A DNA stretch of 54,802 nucleotides from Prosthecobacter debontii (GTDB lineage: Bacteria > Verrucomicrobiota > Verrucomicrobiia > Chthoniobacterales > Chthoniobacteraceae). Position numbers and translations under genes: made by a program. This document shows, in pieces, positions 27,134 to 37,063 of this stretch; the first letter of the stretch is position 1; each line of letters starts with the position of its first letter. The stretch lies in the NCBI GenBank assembly GCA_945905735.1, contig CAMDQC010000014.1, positions 1-54,802 on the forward strand. The letters are read 5' to 3'. Below the pieces are notes generated by a model. The model did not search any database and was not told where the DNA came from. It was given only the letters and a program-made list of their open reading frames with translations.

Positions 27134-28531
27134 ATGAACATCACCCGCCGACAACTCCTTACCGCAACACTCATCCCATTCGCCACGTCTGGGTTTGCTG
27201 CGATCAATACGACTCACCCCAGCACCGAATCCGCGCTCCCTCCCGTGCCGCCGGATGAGCCCGTGGACGGCCCGCTTTTCCTCCGCGCCGGGCCGATGCT
27301 CGGGCACGTCGCCCATGACCGCGCACTCGTCTGGGTGAAGGCCAGCAACGCCGGGAAGGTGACGCTCAAAGTGGGCGCCACTGCCGATTTACAAAAGGCG
27401 CGCACCATCGCCGGGCCAAAGCTCACCGCCGAGACTGCGTTCGCCGGGACCATTGAAATCCCCGAGCTAGAGCCGGGCACACGCTACTATTACAGCGTGC
27501 AGCTCGACGGCGAGGCGGCCACGTTGCGGCCCCACGCATTTTTCCAGACGCCGCCCGCTCCGGGCACAGCGGGGAAGCAGCGAGTCGCGTTCGTCTCCTG
27601 CTCCGGCTACCGCGACTATATGGTCGCCGCTTCATGGGCCGACATGGCCGCGCGGACAGCGTTCGACGTGCTCCTTCAGCTTGGCGATAACCACTACGGC
27701 AACACCTCCGATCTCGCCAAACAGCGCGCGAATTACCTCATGCACCGTCAGCCGCTGGGCTTCCGCGCCCTCACCGCGAAAGTCCCGTGCGTGGGCGTCT
27801 GGGACGACCACGACTACGGCGTGAACGACTCCGACGGCTCCCAGCCCGGCAAGGAAAACTCCCTCAAAGCCTTCCGCGAAGTCTGGGCGAACCCCGCGTT
27901 TGGCGAGGAGGGAAATCCCGGCTGCTACTGCAAGTTCACGCGCGGCGACGTGGATTTCTTCATGCTCGATGTCCGCTACTACCGCTCCCCCGATAAAGCG
28001 GAAAAGACCGACGAAAAGACGATGCTCGGCGCGAAGCAGCTCGCATGGCTCAAGCGCGAACTCGCCGCCAGCAAAGCGAAGGTGAAATTTATCGCAGGCG
28101 GCAGCGTCATGGAGACGGGCGGGCCGCTCGACTCCTGGGCCAGCTACCCCGCAGAGCGGCGGGCGCTCCTCGATTTCCTCAAGGACATGGAAGGGGTCGT
28201 CTTCCTCAGCGGCGACCGCCATTTCACCGCAGGCTACCAAGTCGAAGGCCGCTGGCTCGAAGTCACCAGCGGCCCCCTCGGCAGCGGCAATGCGACGTGC
28301 CCCGCCAGCCCCGAAGTGTGGCTCTCATGCAGCGAGGGGAAAATGTGGAGCATCATCGAGGTGGATACCACCGGCCCTCTGCCCAAGCTCGCCTACGAGC
28401 TATGGCACGTCACCGGCGGCAGGACCGAGCGCCGCGAACTCTCATGGGAGGAGGTCAACGGTCGTGCCAAGATCGCCCCATCCCCACCGCTCCCAAAAGG
28501 CGCAACCCCTGCGGCGAAAAAGGCGAAGTAG
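27134..28531 (+). CDS. PhoD-like metallophosphatase, exported
   Basis: A 465-residue alkaline phosphatase D-like protein. The N-terminus (NITRRQLLTATLIPFATSGFA) has a twin-arginine-type signal, in keeping with Tat export. An Fn3-like domain (about 55-150, with GTRYYYSVQLDG) precedes the metallophosphoesterase domain, whose metal-ligand motifs are VSCSGYRD, LQLGDNHYGN, WDDHDYGVNDSD and LSGDRHFTAGYQ. It probably hydrolyses phosphodiesters or monoesters in the periplasm; substrate unknown. The ATG at 27134 was chosen because it gives the Tat signal. The C-terminus is Ala/Lys/Pro-rich. Divergent from hscB with only 60 bp between starts. Confidence 0.88.
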   Translation: MNITRRQLLTATLIPFATSGFAAINTTHPSTESALPPVPPDEPVDGPLFLRAGPMLGHVAHDRALVWVKASNAGKVTLKVGATADLQKARTIAGPKLTAETAFAGTIEIPELEPGTRYYYSVQLDGEAATLRPHAFFQTPPAPGTAGKQRVAFVSCSGYRDYMVAASWADMAARTAFDVLLQLGDNHYGNTSDLAKQRANYLMHRQPLGFRALTAKVPCVGVWDDHDYGVNDSDGSQPGKENSLKAFREVWANPAFGEEGNPGCYCKFTRGDVDFFMLDVRYYRSPDKAEKTDEKTMLGAKQLAWLKRELAASKAKVKFIAGGSVMETGGPLDSWASYPAERRALLDFLKDMEGVVFLSGDRHFTAGYQVEGRWLEVTSGPLGSGNATCPASPEVWLSCSEGKMWSIIEVDTTGPLPKLAYELWHVTGGRTERRELSWEEVNGRAKIAPSPPLPKGATPAAKKAK

Positions 28532-28591
28532 AGCGCGCTGTTTTGGCCCCAGGTGTGATTAAGAGTGGAATGGATTGAAGTCGCGACAGCG

Positions 28592-28747
28592 ACAAGGAGC
28601 GGCGACATTCCTGTCGCTGTCCTGAAAGCGCGAAGCGCCCAATTTCGAGCACCGTGCAGATACCGAGAGCCGTGCGAAACTGATTGGGCGCTTCGCGCTA
28701 TAGTTACAGCGACAGGAATGTCGCCGCTCCTTGTGCGCTTCGCGCTA
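28592..28747. repeat. Long inverted repeat element between phosphatase gene and moaA
   Basis: The outer arms are 29 bp and perfectly inverted (28592-28620 and 28706-28734: ACAAGGAGCGGCGACATTCC and on). Inner arms of 17 bp (28627-28643 AGCGCGAAGCGCCCAAT; 28683-28699) pair too, so the whole forms a long hairpin with a 39-bp loop. A further copy of GCGCTTCGCGCTA lies at 28735-28747. No coding sequence is present. It resembles a dispersed palindromic element more than a simple terminator, since no T-tract follows. Confidence 0.88.
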
Positions 28748-28830
28748 TTCCACGTTTAATCACACCCTTCTGTGCGTTCCGTGGACATGAAAACTTTACT
28801 GCGCAGCGGAAAACGCGCACGCATAGCGCG

Positions 28831-29823
28831 ATGCACGACGCCCGTAACCGGCCACTTCGCGACTTGCGCCTGTCCGTCACGGACCGGTGCAATTTCCGCT
28901 GCCGATATTGTATGCCGCGCGAGGTCTTCGGGCGCGGCTACGACTTCCTGCCGCGTGCGGAGATTCTCTCGCTGGAGGAATGTGCGCGGCTCGTCCGTAT
29001 CTTCGCATCGCTCGGCATGGAGAAGCTGCGGCTCACCGGCGGCGAACCGCTCCTGCGGCGCAATGTGGAGGCGCTCATCGGCATGGTGCGCGGCACGCCG
29101 GGGCTGCAAGACATCGCGCTCACCACGAACGGCTCCGTCCTTTCCGAAAAAGCCCGCGCACTCCGCGAGGCCGGGCTGCACCGCCTCACCGTGAGCCTCG
29201 ACGCGCTGGACGACGCCACCTTCCGCGCGATGAACGACGCCGACTTCCCCGTCGCCCGCGTGCTCGACGGGATCGATGCCGCGCTGGCGGCGGGCTTCTC
29301 GCCCATTAAGATCAACATGGTCGTAAAGCGCGGCGTGAACGACGACCAGATCGCCGCGATGGCGCACCGCTTCTCCGGCCCGCAATACGTCCTGCGCATG
29401 ATCGAGTTCATGGACGTAGGAAACTCGAACGGCTGGCGCATGGCCGACGTCGTCCCCGCCGCCGAAATCGCCGAGCGCACCGAGTTGTCCCTCACCCCGC
29501 TCGCGCCCAACTACGAAGGCGAGACCGCCCTCCGCTACCGCACGCCCGGCGGCGGCGAGCTGGGCATCATCGCCAGCGTCACGCGCCCCTTTTGCAAAGG
29601 CTGCACGCGCGCCCGACTCACAGCGGACGGTAAGCTTTTCACCTGCCTATTTTCCGCCCACGGCCACGACCTCCGCGCCCCACTGCGCAACGGCGCGAGC
29701 GATGCGGACATCGCCGCGCTCATCGGCGGCATCTGGGGCAAGCGGGACGACCGCTACTCCGAACTACGCACCAGCGAGACGGCGGCGCTGCCCAAGGCCG
29801 AGATGTCGCTCCTCGGCGGGTAG
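28831..29823 (+). CDS. moaA: GTP 3',8-cyclase MoaA
   Basis: A 330-residue radical-SAM enzyme of molybdenum cofactor synthesis. With MoaC it converts GTP to cyclic pyranopterin monophosphate. The N-terminal cluster motif is C20-x3-C24-x2-C27 in TDRCNFRCRYC. The C-terminal second cluster site is FCKGCTRARLTADGKLFTC, and the protein ends with the Gly-Gly tail needed for activity (LLGG). LRLTGGEPLLRRN is the SAM-binding region. The ATG at 28831 was chosen; upstream in-frame sequence runs into the inverted repeat. No other mo genes lie in the window. Confidence 0.95.
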   Translation: MHDARNRPLRDLRLSVTDRCNFRCRYCMPREVFGRGYDFLPRAEILSLEECARLVRIFASLGMEKLRLTGGEPLLRRNVEALIGMVRGTPGLQDIALTTNGSVLSEKARALREAGLHRLTVSLDALDDATFRAMNDADFPVARVLDGIDAALAAGFSPIKINMVVKRGVNDDQIAAMAHRFSGPQYVLRMIEFMDVGNSNGWRMADVVPAAEIAERTELSLTPLAPNYEGETALRYRTPGGGELGIIASVTRPFCKGCTRARLTADGKLFTCLFSAHGHDLRAPLRNGASDADIAALIGGIWGKRDDRYSELRTSETAALPKAEMSLLGG

Positions 29824-29863
29824 CAGAGTTTTACCGCCGCTTAACAACATCCCGATAGTCGCG

Positions 29864-32200
29864 CTACTCCTTCTTCGGCTTGGGCGCTGGCTTCGGCTCG
29901 GCTTTCGCTGCGGAAAACTGGCGGTGGTCGCCTTCGCCACGGCGCATCTGGAAGGGGACACTCTTGACGATTTCAAGGACGAGCGCGCTGAACTTCGCGC
30001 CGCCTTTGTCCACAGCTTCTGCGATCTTATCGACGGTCGGGCGGTCGTAGTATTCGAGGCCGCGCCCCATGGCGTAGGTGAGCATTTTCTCGCTGACGCA
30101 GTGGAGGAACTCGCCGCGCTTTTGCTTCAGCAGCACGTCGCGGAGTTCGGTGGCGTTGAGGAACTTTTCGCCGCTGACGAGTTGCCCTGCCGTCTCGATG
30201 GCTGCGCCGCTGTCGGTGTTGCGCCATGCGCCGATGGGGTCGAAGTTTTCTAGCGCGAAGCCGATGTCGTCCATGCGGGCGTGGCATCCGGCGCAGAGGG
30301 GTTCTTTTCGGTGCATCTCCATTTTTTGCCGGAGCGAGCCTTTGAGCTCGGGGCGCTTTGGGTCGTTGAGATCCGGCACATCGGGCGGCGCTGGGGGCGG
30401 GGGAGTGCCGAGGATGTTTTCGAGGACGAATTTGCCGCGCTTCACCGGGCTGGTGCGCGTGGGATTGGAGGTGAGCGCGAGGAAGGAGCCGTGGCCGAGG
30501 ATGCCGCCGGGGCGCTTGGCGGGGACTTTGACTTTGACGAAGGCTTCGCCCTCCACGCCGTCGATGCCGTAGATGCGGGCGAGGCGCTCGTTGACGAATG
30601 TGTAGTCGGCCCCGAGGAGGTCGGTGATGGGCCGGTCTTCACGCATGATGTGGTCGAAGAGCAGCTCGGTTTCGCGCTCCATTGCGAGGGCGAGGTCGCG
30701 GTTCCAGTCGCGGAAAGTTTTCGGGTCGGGCTGGATGGAAAGGAGGTTGCGCGTTTGCAGCCATTGGCCGGCGAAGTTGTTGATGAGGGACTCGGAGCGC
30801 GGGTCTTTGATCATGCGCTGGACTTGGGCGGCGAGGTTCTTGCGCAGCGTGCCGGCCCCCGCTTGGAGGAAGAGTTCGCCGTCGGGCATCGTGCTCCACA
30901 GGAAGTAGGAGAGGCGCGAGGCCAGCGCCCATTCGTTGATGGGGTGGGCGCGTTTCGGGTTGTCGGGCTCGGGCTGGAGTTCGCCGCGAAATAGGAAGTG
31001 CGGGGAGACGAGAATGGCGGTGAGCGCGGTCTGGACGCTCTGCTCGAAGTTCCCGCCCTTTTTGCCAGCGGTGCGGTAGATGAAGAGGAAGCGTTCGATT
31101 TCGTGCGGAGCAAGTGGACGGCGAAATGCGCGTGCGGCGAAGTTGGTGATGATCATGCGCGAGGCAACGTTGAGGTCGCGCTGGCCTTTGCCGGGGGCGA
31201 AGAGGCGGAGCTGCGTCGGGGGCGCGGTGACGGGTTTGGCCGGGGTGAGGAGTTCCACTTTGCGAAGCGTGACGATGCGCTTCCTCGGCTTGCCGTCTTT
31301 CATCTCGGGCTGGGCGAGGGGATTCGCGACGCGGAAAGTGAGCGTCTGTTTTCCAGCAGCGACGGCATTTACGACGAGGCGGTGCTTGGCGACGTTGTCG
31401 GGCTCTACGGGGAACGGGGGGACGATGACGTTTTGCCCTGCGAGTGTTAGGGCGAGCTTCGTGGCTTCGCCGCCGACACGGGGACCGACGGCTTCAATGC
31501 GGAGCGTGTATTGGCCGGGCACGGGGAGGTCCAAGGTGATGCTGGCCTCCGCTTCATCCACCCGGCGGGAGGACGACGTATTGCCTTTTTCCGGGCCACC
31601 TTTGAGCGCGAGAAGGTCCACGGAGATTTTCTCAGAGCGCGGCTTGTGGTCGTTAAGAATGGCGGCACTCATGATTTTTTCCGCCGCTGCGAGGTATCGT
31701 TCGAAAAGGACGGGCGGGAGCGAGAGCACGTCGCCGATGTTGTCGAAGCCGTAGCCCGAGTCATCCGCCGGAAAGTCCGCTGCGGGCTCGAAGTCGATGC
31801 CCACCAGATCGCGGATGGTGTTGTTGTATTCCACGCGATTGAGTCGCCGGAGTGTGACGCGGCCTGGGTCGGGATTGTTCGGGTCGGTGACGAAGACCTC
31901 GGCCTGAATCCATTTGATGAGCTTTTCCCGCTCTTCGAGTGTCGGCTGTTTGTCCTCGTCGTCCGGCGGCATCGCGCCGGAGCGCAGGTTCTCCAGCACG
32001 GCATCCCACGTCTTGAAATCTTTCGCCGCACCATCGGCGGAGGCGACGGTATCGAGCACGATGCCGCCCTTCTTTTTTGTGCCCGCGTGGCATTTGAAAC
32101 AATACGTGTCCAAGAGTGGGCGTATCTCTTTCCCAAAATCGGCAGCGCTCGCCGCGGAGGCGGCGATGAGTGTGAGTGCGATGAATCGGACGACGGACAT
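29864..32200 (-). CDS. Exported cytochrome c protein with DUF1587/1595/1592/1588/1585 domains
   Basis: A 778-residue protein of the planctomycete/verrucomicrobial DUF1592 group. Signal peptide at 1-20, then a cytochrome c box CFKCH (34-38). Domain marks follow in the standard order: LRRLNRVEYNNTIRDLVG (DUF1587), FRRPLAPHEIERF (DUF1595), SRLSYFLWSTMPD (DUF1592), SNPTRTSPVKRGKFVLEN (DUF1588, with a second heme-like CAGCH) and YAMGRGLEYYDRP (DUF1585). These proteins are presumed periplasmic or outer-surface electron-transfer enzymes; no reaction is known. Often paired with a DUF1552 protein, which is absent here. ATG at 32200 chosen for the signal peptide. Confidence 0.92.
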   Translation of the reverse strand: MSVVRFIALTLIAASAASAADFGKEIRPLLDTYCFKCHAGTKKKGGIVLDTVASADGAAKDFKTWDAVLENLRSGAMPPDDEDKQPTLEEREKLIKWIQAEVFVTDPNNPDPGRVTLRRLNRVEYNNTIRDLVGIDFEPAADFPADDSGYGFDNIGDVLSLPPVLFERYLAAAEKIMSAAILNDHKPRSEKISVDLLALKGGPEKGNTSSSRRVDEAEASITLDLPVPGQYTLRIEAVGPRVGGEATKLALTLAGQNVIVPPFPVEPDNVAKHRLVVNAVAAGKQTLTFRVANPLAQPEMKDGKPRKRIVTLRKVELLTPAKPVTAPPTQLRLFAPGKGQRDLNVASRMIITNFAARAFRRPLAPHEIERFLFIYRTAGKKGGNFEQSVQTALTAILVSPHFLFRGELQPEPDNPKRAHPINEWALASRLSYFLWSTMPDGELFLQAGAGTLRKNLAAQVQRMIKDPRSESLINNFAGQWLQTRNLLSIQPDPKTFRDWNRDLALAMERETELLFDHIMREDRPITDLLGADYTFVNERLARIYGIDGVEGEAFVKVKVPAKRPGGILGHGSFLALTSNPTRTSPVKRGKFVLENILGTPPPPAPPDVPDLNDPKRPELKGSLRQKMEMHRKEPLCAGCHARMDDIGFALENFDPIGAWRNTDSGAAIETAGQLVSGEKFLNATELRDVLLKQKRGEFLHCVSEKMLTYAMGRGLEYYDRPTVDKIAEAVDKGGAKFSALVLEIVKSVPFQMRRGEGDHRQFSAAKAEPKPAPKPKKE

Positions 32201-32292
32201 GAGTGTGCGAATGTAACTGAGTTTTTGGCGGATAGGGAATGACAAAGCCCAACGCTCTTGCCACTCGCACTGCGATTCCCTTGAGTGCCGCC

Positions 32293-34542
32293 ATGATCGC
32301 AATCCGCCATCTCCAACTCGCTGCCGCAACTGCGCTGGCTTTTCCCCAGCTCGCTCACTGCGCCGACACCAAACCGAAAGACACTTCCGTGACCACTGCT
32401 CCGAAACACACCAACCGCCTCGCGAAGGAAAAGTCGCCCTATTTACTCCAGCACCAGCACAACCCGGTGGACTGGTTCCCGTGGGGCGCGGAGGCTTTTG
32501 AAAAGGCGAAGAAGGAGAACAAGCCCATCTTCCTCAGCATCGGCTACAGCACTTGCCACTGGTGTCACGTCATGGAGCGCGAGTCTTTTGAGAATGAGGC
32601 CATCGCGGCGATCATGAACGCGAACTTCGTCTGTATAAAAGTGGACCGCGAGGAGCGGCCCGACGTGGACAAAGTGTATATGACGTTCGTGCAGGCGACG
32701 ACGGGCAGCGGCGGCTGGCCGCTGAATGTGTGGCTCACGCCGGACCTCAAGCCGTTTGTCGGTGGTACGTATTTCCCGCCGGAGAGTCGCGGGAGTCGCC
32801 CCGGTTTCCCTGCCGTCTTGAAGCAGCTCGCTGACGGTTGGGCGAAGGATAGCAAAGGCATCGTCGAGCACGGCAACGAAGTCGCCAAGCAGCTCGCCGC
32901 CTACACCGCCAGCACGCCGAGCAAAGTCGAAGTGAGCGCAAAAGCCGCGCTGACTAAAGGGCAGACCCAGCTCGTGCAGACGTTCGATGCGGACCTTGGC
33001 GGATTCGGCGGAGCGCCGAAGTTTCCGCAGCCGAGCAACCTCGCATTCCTCTTCCGCATGGCCGTGCGCAAGGGGCTCGGCGAAACGCCGGAGGCAGAGG
33101 AACGCGACCGCGCCGTGGCGGGGAAGATGGCGCTCATCACCCTCGGGAAGATGGCGGATGGCGGGATGCACGATCATCTCGGCGGCGGCTTTCACCGCTA
33201 CTCAGTGGACCGCTTTTGGCACGTCCCCCACTACGAGAAGATGGCATACGATCAGGGCCAGCTCGCGCGCAATTACCTAGACGCATTCCAGCTCACCCAC
33301 GATGCGCGCTGGGAGAAAGTGGCGCGCGGCATCCTCGACTACACCCTCCGCGAGCTGACGGATAAAGAAGGCGGCTTTTACTCTGCCGAAGACGCCGACA
33401 GCCTCGAAGCCGGGCACGCCGAGAAGAAAGAGGGCGCGTTTTACGTATGGACGAAAGCCGAGATAGACGCCGCCCTCGGCGAAGATGCAGCGCTCTTTAG
33501 CACAGCATACGGCGTCGTGGCGGATGGCAATTCGCCCGCAGGCAGCGACCCGCTCGGCGAGCTGAAAGGCAAGAACACGCTCATCCTGCGCAAGACCGTC
33601 GGCGAGCTGGCGAAGGACGCTGGCAAGCCGGAGGCGGAGATTGAAAAGACGCTCGCCGCCGCTCGCGCAAAGCTCTTCGCCCTCCGCGCCAAACGCCCGC
33701 GCCCGCACCTCGACGACAAGATCATCGTCGCGTGGAACGGCCTGATGATTTCCGCCTTCGCCCGCGCTGCGCAAGTGCTCGACGAGCCACGCTACACCGC
33801 CGCCGCGCAAGCCAGCGCCCGCTTTATAAAAGCGAAGCTGTGGCGCGATGGCGCGCTCACCCGCAGCTACCGGCACGAGCCCAGCAACGCCGCAGGGTTT
33901 GCCGATGACTACGCCTCGCTCATCGCGGGGTTGCTCGATTTATACGAGACGGATTTCGACACGCAATGGATCGCTTGGGCGGTGGACTTGCAGGCGAAGA
34001 TGGATGCCGTCTTTTACGACAAGGAGCACGGCGGCTACTTCCAGACGCCCGCCGCGCAGAGCGACATCCTCTTCCGCTCCAAAGAAGACCACGATGGAGC
34101 CGAGCCCGCCGCCAGCAGCGTCGCCGCGCTGAACCTCATCCGCCTCGCGCAACTCACCGATTCCAAAGAGCTACGCCAGCGCGCCGAGAAGACCATCGCC
34201 AGCATGGGCGAGGTCCTCGACAAGCGGCCAAGCGCGCTCACCCAGATGCTCTGCGCGGTGGATTCCTCCATGTCGAAAGGCCGCCAGATCGTCATCGCCG
34301 GCACGCCCGGAGCGGACGACACGAAGGCGCTCATCCGCGAAGCCCGCGCCCAGTTTGCGCCCAATCAGCTCGTCATCCTCGCCGACGGCGGCGCTGGCCA
34401 GGCATGGATCGGCAAGCGCAACGCCGCCATCGCCGACATGAAGCCGAAGGACGGAAAAGCCGCCGCCTATGTCTGCGAAGACTTTGCCTGCAAAGCGCCG
34501 GAGACCGATCCCGCGAAGCTGCGGGAGATGCTCAAGAAGTAG
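32293..34542 (+). CDS. DUF255 thioredoxin-domain protein (YyaL/SPATA20 family), exported
   Basis: A 749-residue protein with an N-terminal thioredoxin-like DUF255 domain and a C-terminal alpha/alpha-toroid domain like glycoside hydrolases. Typical sequences: [35 protein letters not shown] with C88 and C91 as the CxxC pair, [30 protein letters not shown] and [10 protein letters not shown]. The function of the family is not settled. This copy has a likely signal peptide ([21 protein letters not shown]), so it may act in the periplasm, unlike many cytosolic homologues. Start at 32293 fits the signal; an in-frame start at 32239 is possible. Convergent 11-bp overlap with the next gene. Confidence 0.9.
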   Translation: MIAIRHLQLAAATALAFPQLAHCADTKPKDTSVTTAPKHTNRLAKEKSPYLLQHQHNPVDWFPWGAEAFEKAKKENKPIFLSIGYSTCHWCHVMERESFENEAIAAIMNANFVCIKVDREERPDVDKVYMTFVQATTGSGGWPLNVWLTPDLKPFVGGTYFPPESRGSRPGFPAVLKQLADGWAKDSKGIVEHGNEVAKQLAAYTASTPSKVEVSAKAALTKGQTQLVQTFDADLGGFGGAPKFPQPSNLAFLFRMAVRKGLGETPEAEERDRAVAGKMALITLGKMADGGMHDHLGGGFHRYSVDRFWHVPHYEKMAYDQGQLARNYLDAFQLTHDARWEKVARGILDYTLRELTDKEGGFYSAEDADSLEAGHAEKKEGAFYVWTKAEIDAALGEDAALFSTAYGVVADGNSPAGSDPLGELKGKNTLILRKTVGELAKDAGKPEAEIEKTLAAARAKLFALRAKRPRPHLDDKIIVAWNGLMISAFARAAQVLDEPRYTAAAQASARFIKAKLWRDGALTRSYRHEPSNAAGFADDYASLIAGLLDLYETDFDTQWIAWAVDLQAKMDAVFYDKEHGGYFQTPAAQSDILFRSKEDHDGAEPAASSVAALNLIRLAQLTDSKELRQRAEKTIASMGEVLDKRPSALTQMLCAVDSSMSKGRQIVIAGTPGADDTKALIREARAQFAPNQLVILADGGAGQAWIGKRNAAIADMKPKDGKAAAYVCEDFACKAPETDPAKLREMLKK

Positions 34543-34795
34543 GGAAGAGTCCGCTCCGCGCATCACTATCGGGAGAGGATGGCCGAGCCTTCGCCTTAGC
34601 GAGGACGATGAGGTGCTCCAGCTTCATGTAGTCCTCTAGCTCCAGCTTCTCCTCGGGCAAAAGTCCCGACTCCTTTTCCTTCTCAATCAGCATCCAGACT
34701 CGATTGCGGGCGCTCTCGGAGGAGTGGTAGCCTGCGAGTGCGGGTGAAGGAATGTTCCCCACGAGAAAATCCAGAAGTTCATCAGCAGCGTTCAT
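34532..34795 (-). CDS. Small acidic protein of unknown function
   Basis: An 87-residue protein with a helical, charged core: [20 protein letters not shown] followed by [20 protein letters not shown]. Short proteins with this LSPEEK-x-ELD-x-Y-x-x-LEH pattern are common in cyanobacteria and PVC bacteria, often beside toxin-like or HNH nuclease genes; I see no such partner here. ATG at 34795. It overlaps the end of the DUF255 gene by 11 bp and lies upstream in the direction away from purM (50 bp apart, same strand, purM upstream is not the case: this gene is downstream of purM). Confidence 0.72.
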   Translation of the reverse strand: MNAADELLDFLVGNIPSPALAGYHSSESARNRVWMLIEKEKESGLLPEEKLELEDYMKLEHLIVLAKAKARPSSPDSDARSGLFPTS

Positions 34796-34845
34796 GATGC
34801 GGCAGTGTATGTGCGACGTTGGGGTTTGCGCAAGAGCGTCGCCGC

Positions 34846-35895
34846 TTACTTCAGCCGCACAATCCCGCTGCCCTTCTGGATTTTTCCGATCACTTTTCCA
34901 CCCACGATCTTCGTCACCGCCTTCACGTCTTTCTCCGCGACGACGATGCACATGCCGATGCCCATGTTGAAGACCTGATACATCTCCGCATGGTCCACTT
35001 TCCCCCCTCGTTCGATGTGCTGGAAAATAGCGGGGACTTTCCACGAAGCCGTATCGATGAGCGCATCCACCGTCTTCGGGAGGACGCGCGGGAAATTATC
35101 CACGAGCCCGCCGCCGGTGATGTGTGCGAGCCCTTTCACGAGGCCGTGCGGGAGCTTTGCCAGCGCGGGCTGGTAGTTTTTGTGGACGCGCATCAGCTCC
35201 TCGCCGACGGTGCCGGTGACGCCTTCGAGCTTGTCCGTGAGCTTGAGCTTCATGTCTTCGAAGAGCACCTTGCGAGCGAGCGTGTAGCCGTTCGTGTGCA
35301 GGCCGTTGGAGGCGAGACCGATGACGACATCGCCCACTTTGATCTTCGAGCCGTCGATGCTTTTCGCCTTATCCACCACGCCGATGATCGTGCCCACGAG
35401 GTCGTATTCGCCCGGCGCATACATGCCCGGCATTTGCGCTGTCTCGCCGCCCACGATGGCGCACTTCGCGGCTTTGCACGCCTTGGCGAAGCCCTTGAGC
35501 AGCGCCTCGAAAACGACGGGCTCCAGCTTCGCAGCGCCGATGTAGTCTAGGAAAAAGAGTGGTTTTGCTCCGATGACGGCAATGTCGTTGATGCAGTGGT
35601 TCACGAGGCACTGCCCCACCGTGTCATGACTGCCCGTGGCAAAAGCGATCTTCAGTTTCGTCCCCACGCCGTCCACCGACGACACGAGCACGGGGTCTTT
35701 CATCCCTTTGAAATTGGGACGGAAAAGTCCACCGAAGCCGCCGATTTTGCCCAGCACTTCTGGCCCATGAGTTCCCTTCACGAGAGCCTGGATGCCGCTT
35801 TTCACGCGGTTCCCGAGGTCCACATCCACGCCCGCGGCGGCGTAGGCTTTTGTCTTTGGTTGAGTGCTTTTGCTGGCTGCTTTTTTGGAATTCAT
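34846..35895 (-). CDS. purM: Phosphoribosylformylglycinamidine cyclo-ligase PurM
   Basis: A 349-residue AIR synthetase of purine biosynthesis, which closes the imidazole ring using ATP. Family sequences: AYAAAGVDVDLGNR at the N-terminus, VSSVDGVGTKLKIA, NHCINDIAVIGAKPLFFLDY, VGGETAQMPGMY, GLASNGLHTNGY and GLAHITGGGLVDNFPR. The start at 35895 has a good AGGGGG ribosome site 6 bases upstream; in-frame ATGs at 35913 and 35934 are alternatives. A Lys/Ser-rich tail of about 17 residues precedes the conserved region. Confidence 0.96.
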   Translation of the reverse strand: MNSKKAASKSTQPKTKAYAAAGVDVDLGNRVKSGIQALVKGTHGPEVLGKIGGFGGLFRPNFKGMKDPVLVSSVDGVGTKLKIAFATGSHDTVGQCLVNHCINDIAVIGAKPLFFLDYIGAAKLEPVVFEALLKGFAKACKAAKCAIVGGETAQMPGMYAPGEYDLVGTIIGVVDKAKSIDGSKIKVGDVVIGLASNGLHTNGYTLARKVLFEDMKLKLTDKLEGVTGTVGEELMRVHKNYQPALAKLPHGLVKGLAHITGGGLVDNFPRVLPKTVDALIDTASWKVPAIFQHIERGGKVDHAEMYQVFNMGIGMCIVVAEKDVKAVTKIVGGKVIGKIQKGSGIVRLK

Positions 35896-36148
35896 CGAAG
35901 CCCCCTTTTTCATCGCTTCGTCGCCGCGAGGCAATCCACATCTTCATTTTCGGAGGAACAAAGCAGCTCCGTCTCGCTGTCTCGGGTTGCTGGGGAAAGG
36001 TTGGCTTCCGCAGCGAAAATGCCGCTCTTTACATAAGCTTCACGATTTTCCGGCGTGTATTTTTGCACAAACAGGAGGTCGGTGGAGTTTAACCCGTTGA
36101 AATAGTCCGCTCCACGACTGGTGCGGGTTTCATTCAAAAACCAATACT

Positions 36149-37063
36149 ATGAACACAAATAAAGCACTCATCACCGCCGTGGCGCTCGTCGTCTCCGGCT
36201 TCACACTGTCGGCCCAAGACCGGCCCAATCCCGAACGCCCGCCGGGCGACGCTCCGCGTGGAGAACGCGCACCAAACCCGACGCCGCAACGCCCGATGGC
36301 GACGATGTTTGGTCGGCTCGATGCCAATCATGACGGGGCGATTGACTCGGCGGAGATCGACGCTCTGCGCAAGCTGGATCGCAATGGCGACGGGAAGATC
36401 ACGCCGGATGAGTTTCGCCCAGCCGGGCAGCAGGAAGGCGCTCGTCGCGTCGAGGGAGAGCGTCGTAAGGAAGGATCTCCTCGTGTGGAAGGCGAACGCC
36501 GGGGGCCGAGTCCAGAGGGTGTCCGCCGTGACGGGGAGCGGCCTAGCCCGGAGGGGCCCCGAGATATGCAGCGTCCGCATGATGAACGGATGCGTCGTGA
36601 CTTCCGCCAGGACGCCCGCTCCCACGGGAATGAGCCGCGCCGTGAAGACCCTCGCCGATTTGAGCCGAAGCAGGCGTTCCGTGGGGACGGTCGGCAGGGG
36701 CCGATGCAAGGCGAGTTTCGCAGGCCGATGCCGATGGGCGATCCGCAACCGATGGGGCGTCCGTCGTTCGGCCAGGAGGGAAGGAATCCGATGCCTCCGC
36801 AGTTTAATCGACCGCAGGGACCAGGGGGCGATCAGCGCGGCGGCCCGCAAATGCGCGACCGCAAGCCGATGCCGCCGCAGTTTAACCGACCGATGCCGCC
36901 ACAAGGTGGGCAGCCGCAGGGACCGCGCGGAGAGCATCGCGGCGGTCAGGAAATGCGAGGGCAGGGGAATCAGCAGTTTCCGCCGCAAGGTCCACGGGGT
37001 TTTGGGCGCGATGAGCAGGGCGAGCGAGGTCCGCGTCCGCAGCCGCCGCAAGGGCCTTTTTAA
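36149..37063 (+). CDS. Exported EF-hand protein with Pro/Gly/Arg/Gln-rich tail
   Basis: A 304-residue secreted protein: signal peptide 1-22 (ending TLSAQ), two EF-hand calcium loops at 58-69 (DANHDGAIDSAE) and 77-88 (DRNGDGKITPDE), then about 215 residues of low complexity rich in Pro, Gly, Arg and Gln, with repeats such as MPPQFNRP and GPRGEHRGG. Such proteins are frequent in Verrucomicrobia and Planctomycetes, with no assigned role. The strong positive charge of the tail suggests binding to a polyanion or the cell surface. Its last 4 bases overlap the convergent GT2 gene. Confidence 0.85.
   Translation: MNTNKALITAVALVVSGFTLSAQDRPNPERPPGDAPRGERAPNPTPQRPMATMFGRLDANHDGAIDSAEIDALRKLDRNGDGKITPDEFRPAGQQEGARRVEGERRKEGSPRVEGERRGPSPEGVRRDGERPSPEGPRDMQRPHDERMRRDFRQDARSHGNEPRREDPRRFEPKQAFRGDGRQGPMQGEFRRPMPMGDPQPMGRPSFGQEGRNPMPPQFNRPQGPGGDQRGGPQMRDRKPMPPQFNRPMPPQGGQPQGPRGEHRGGQEMRGQGNQQFPPQGPRGFGRDEQGERGPRPQPPQGPF

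Noticed and set aside
28750..28830. Molybdenum-cofactor riboswitch upstream of moaA
   Set aside because: The leader is short and mostly taken up by the inverted repeat. I see none of the conserved elements of that riboswitch.
35910..36137. 75-codon minus-strand open frame between purM and the EF-hand gene
   Set aside because: No ribosome site, no recognised motif, and it lies in the promoter region of the EF-hand gene.
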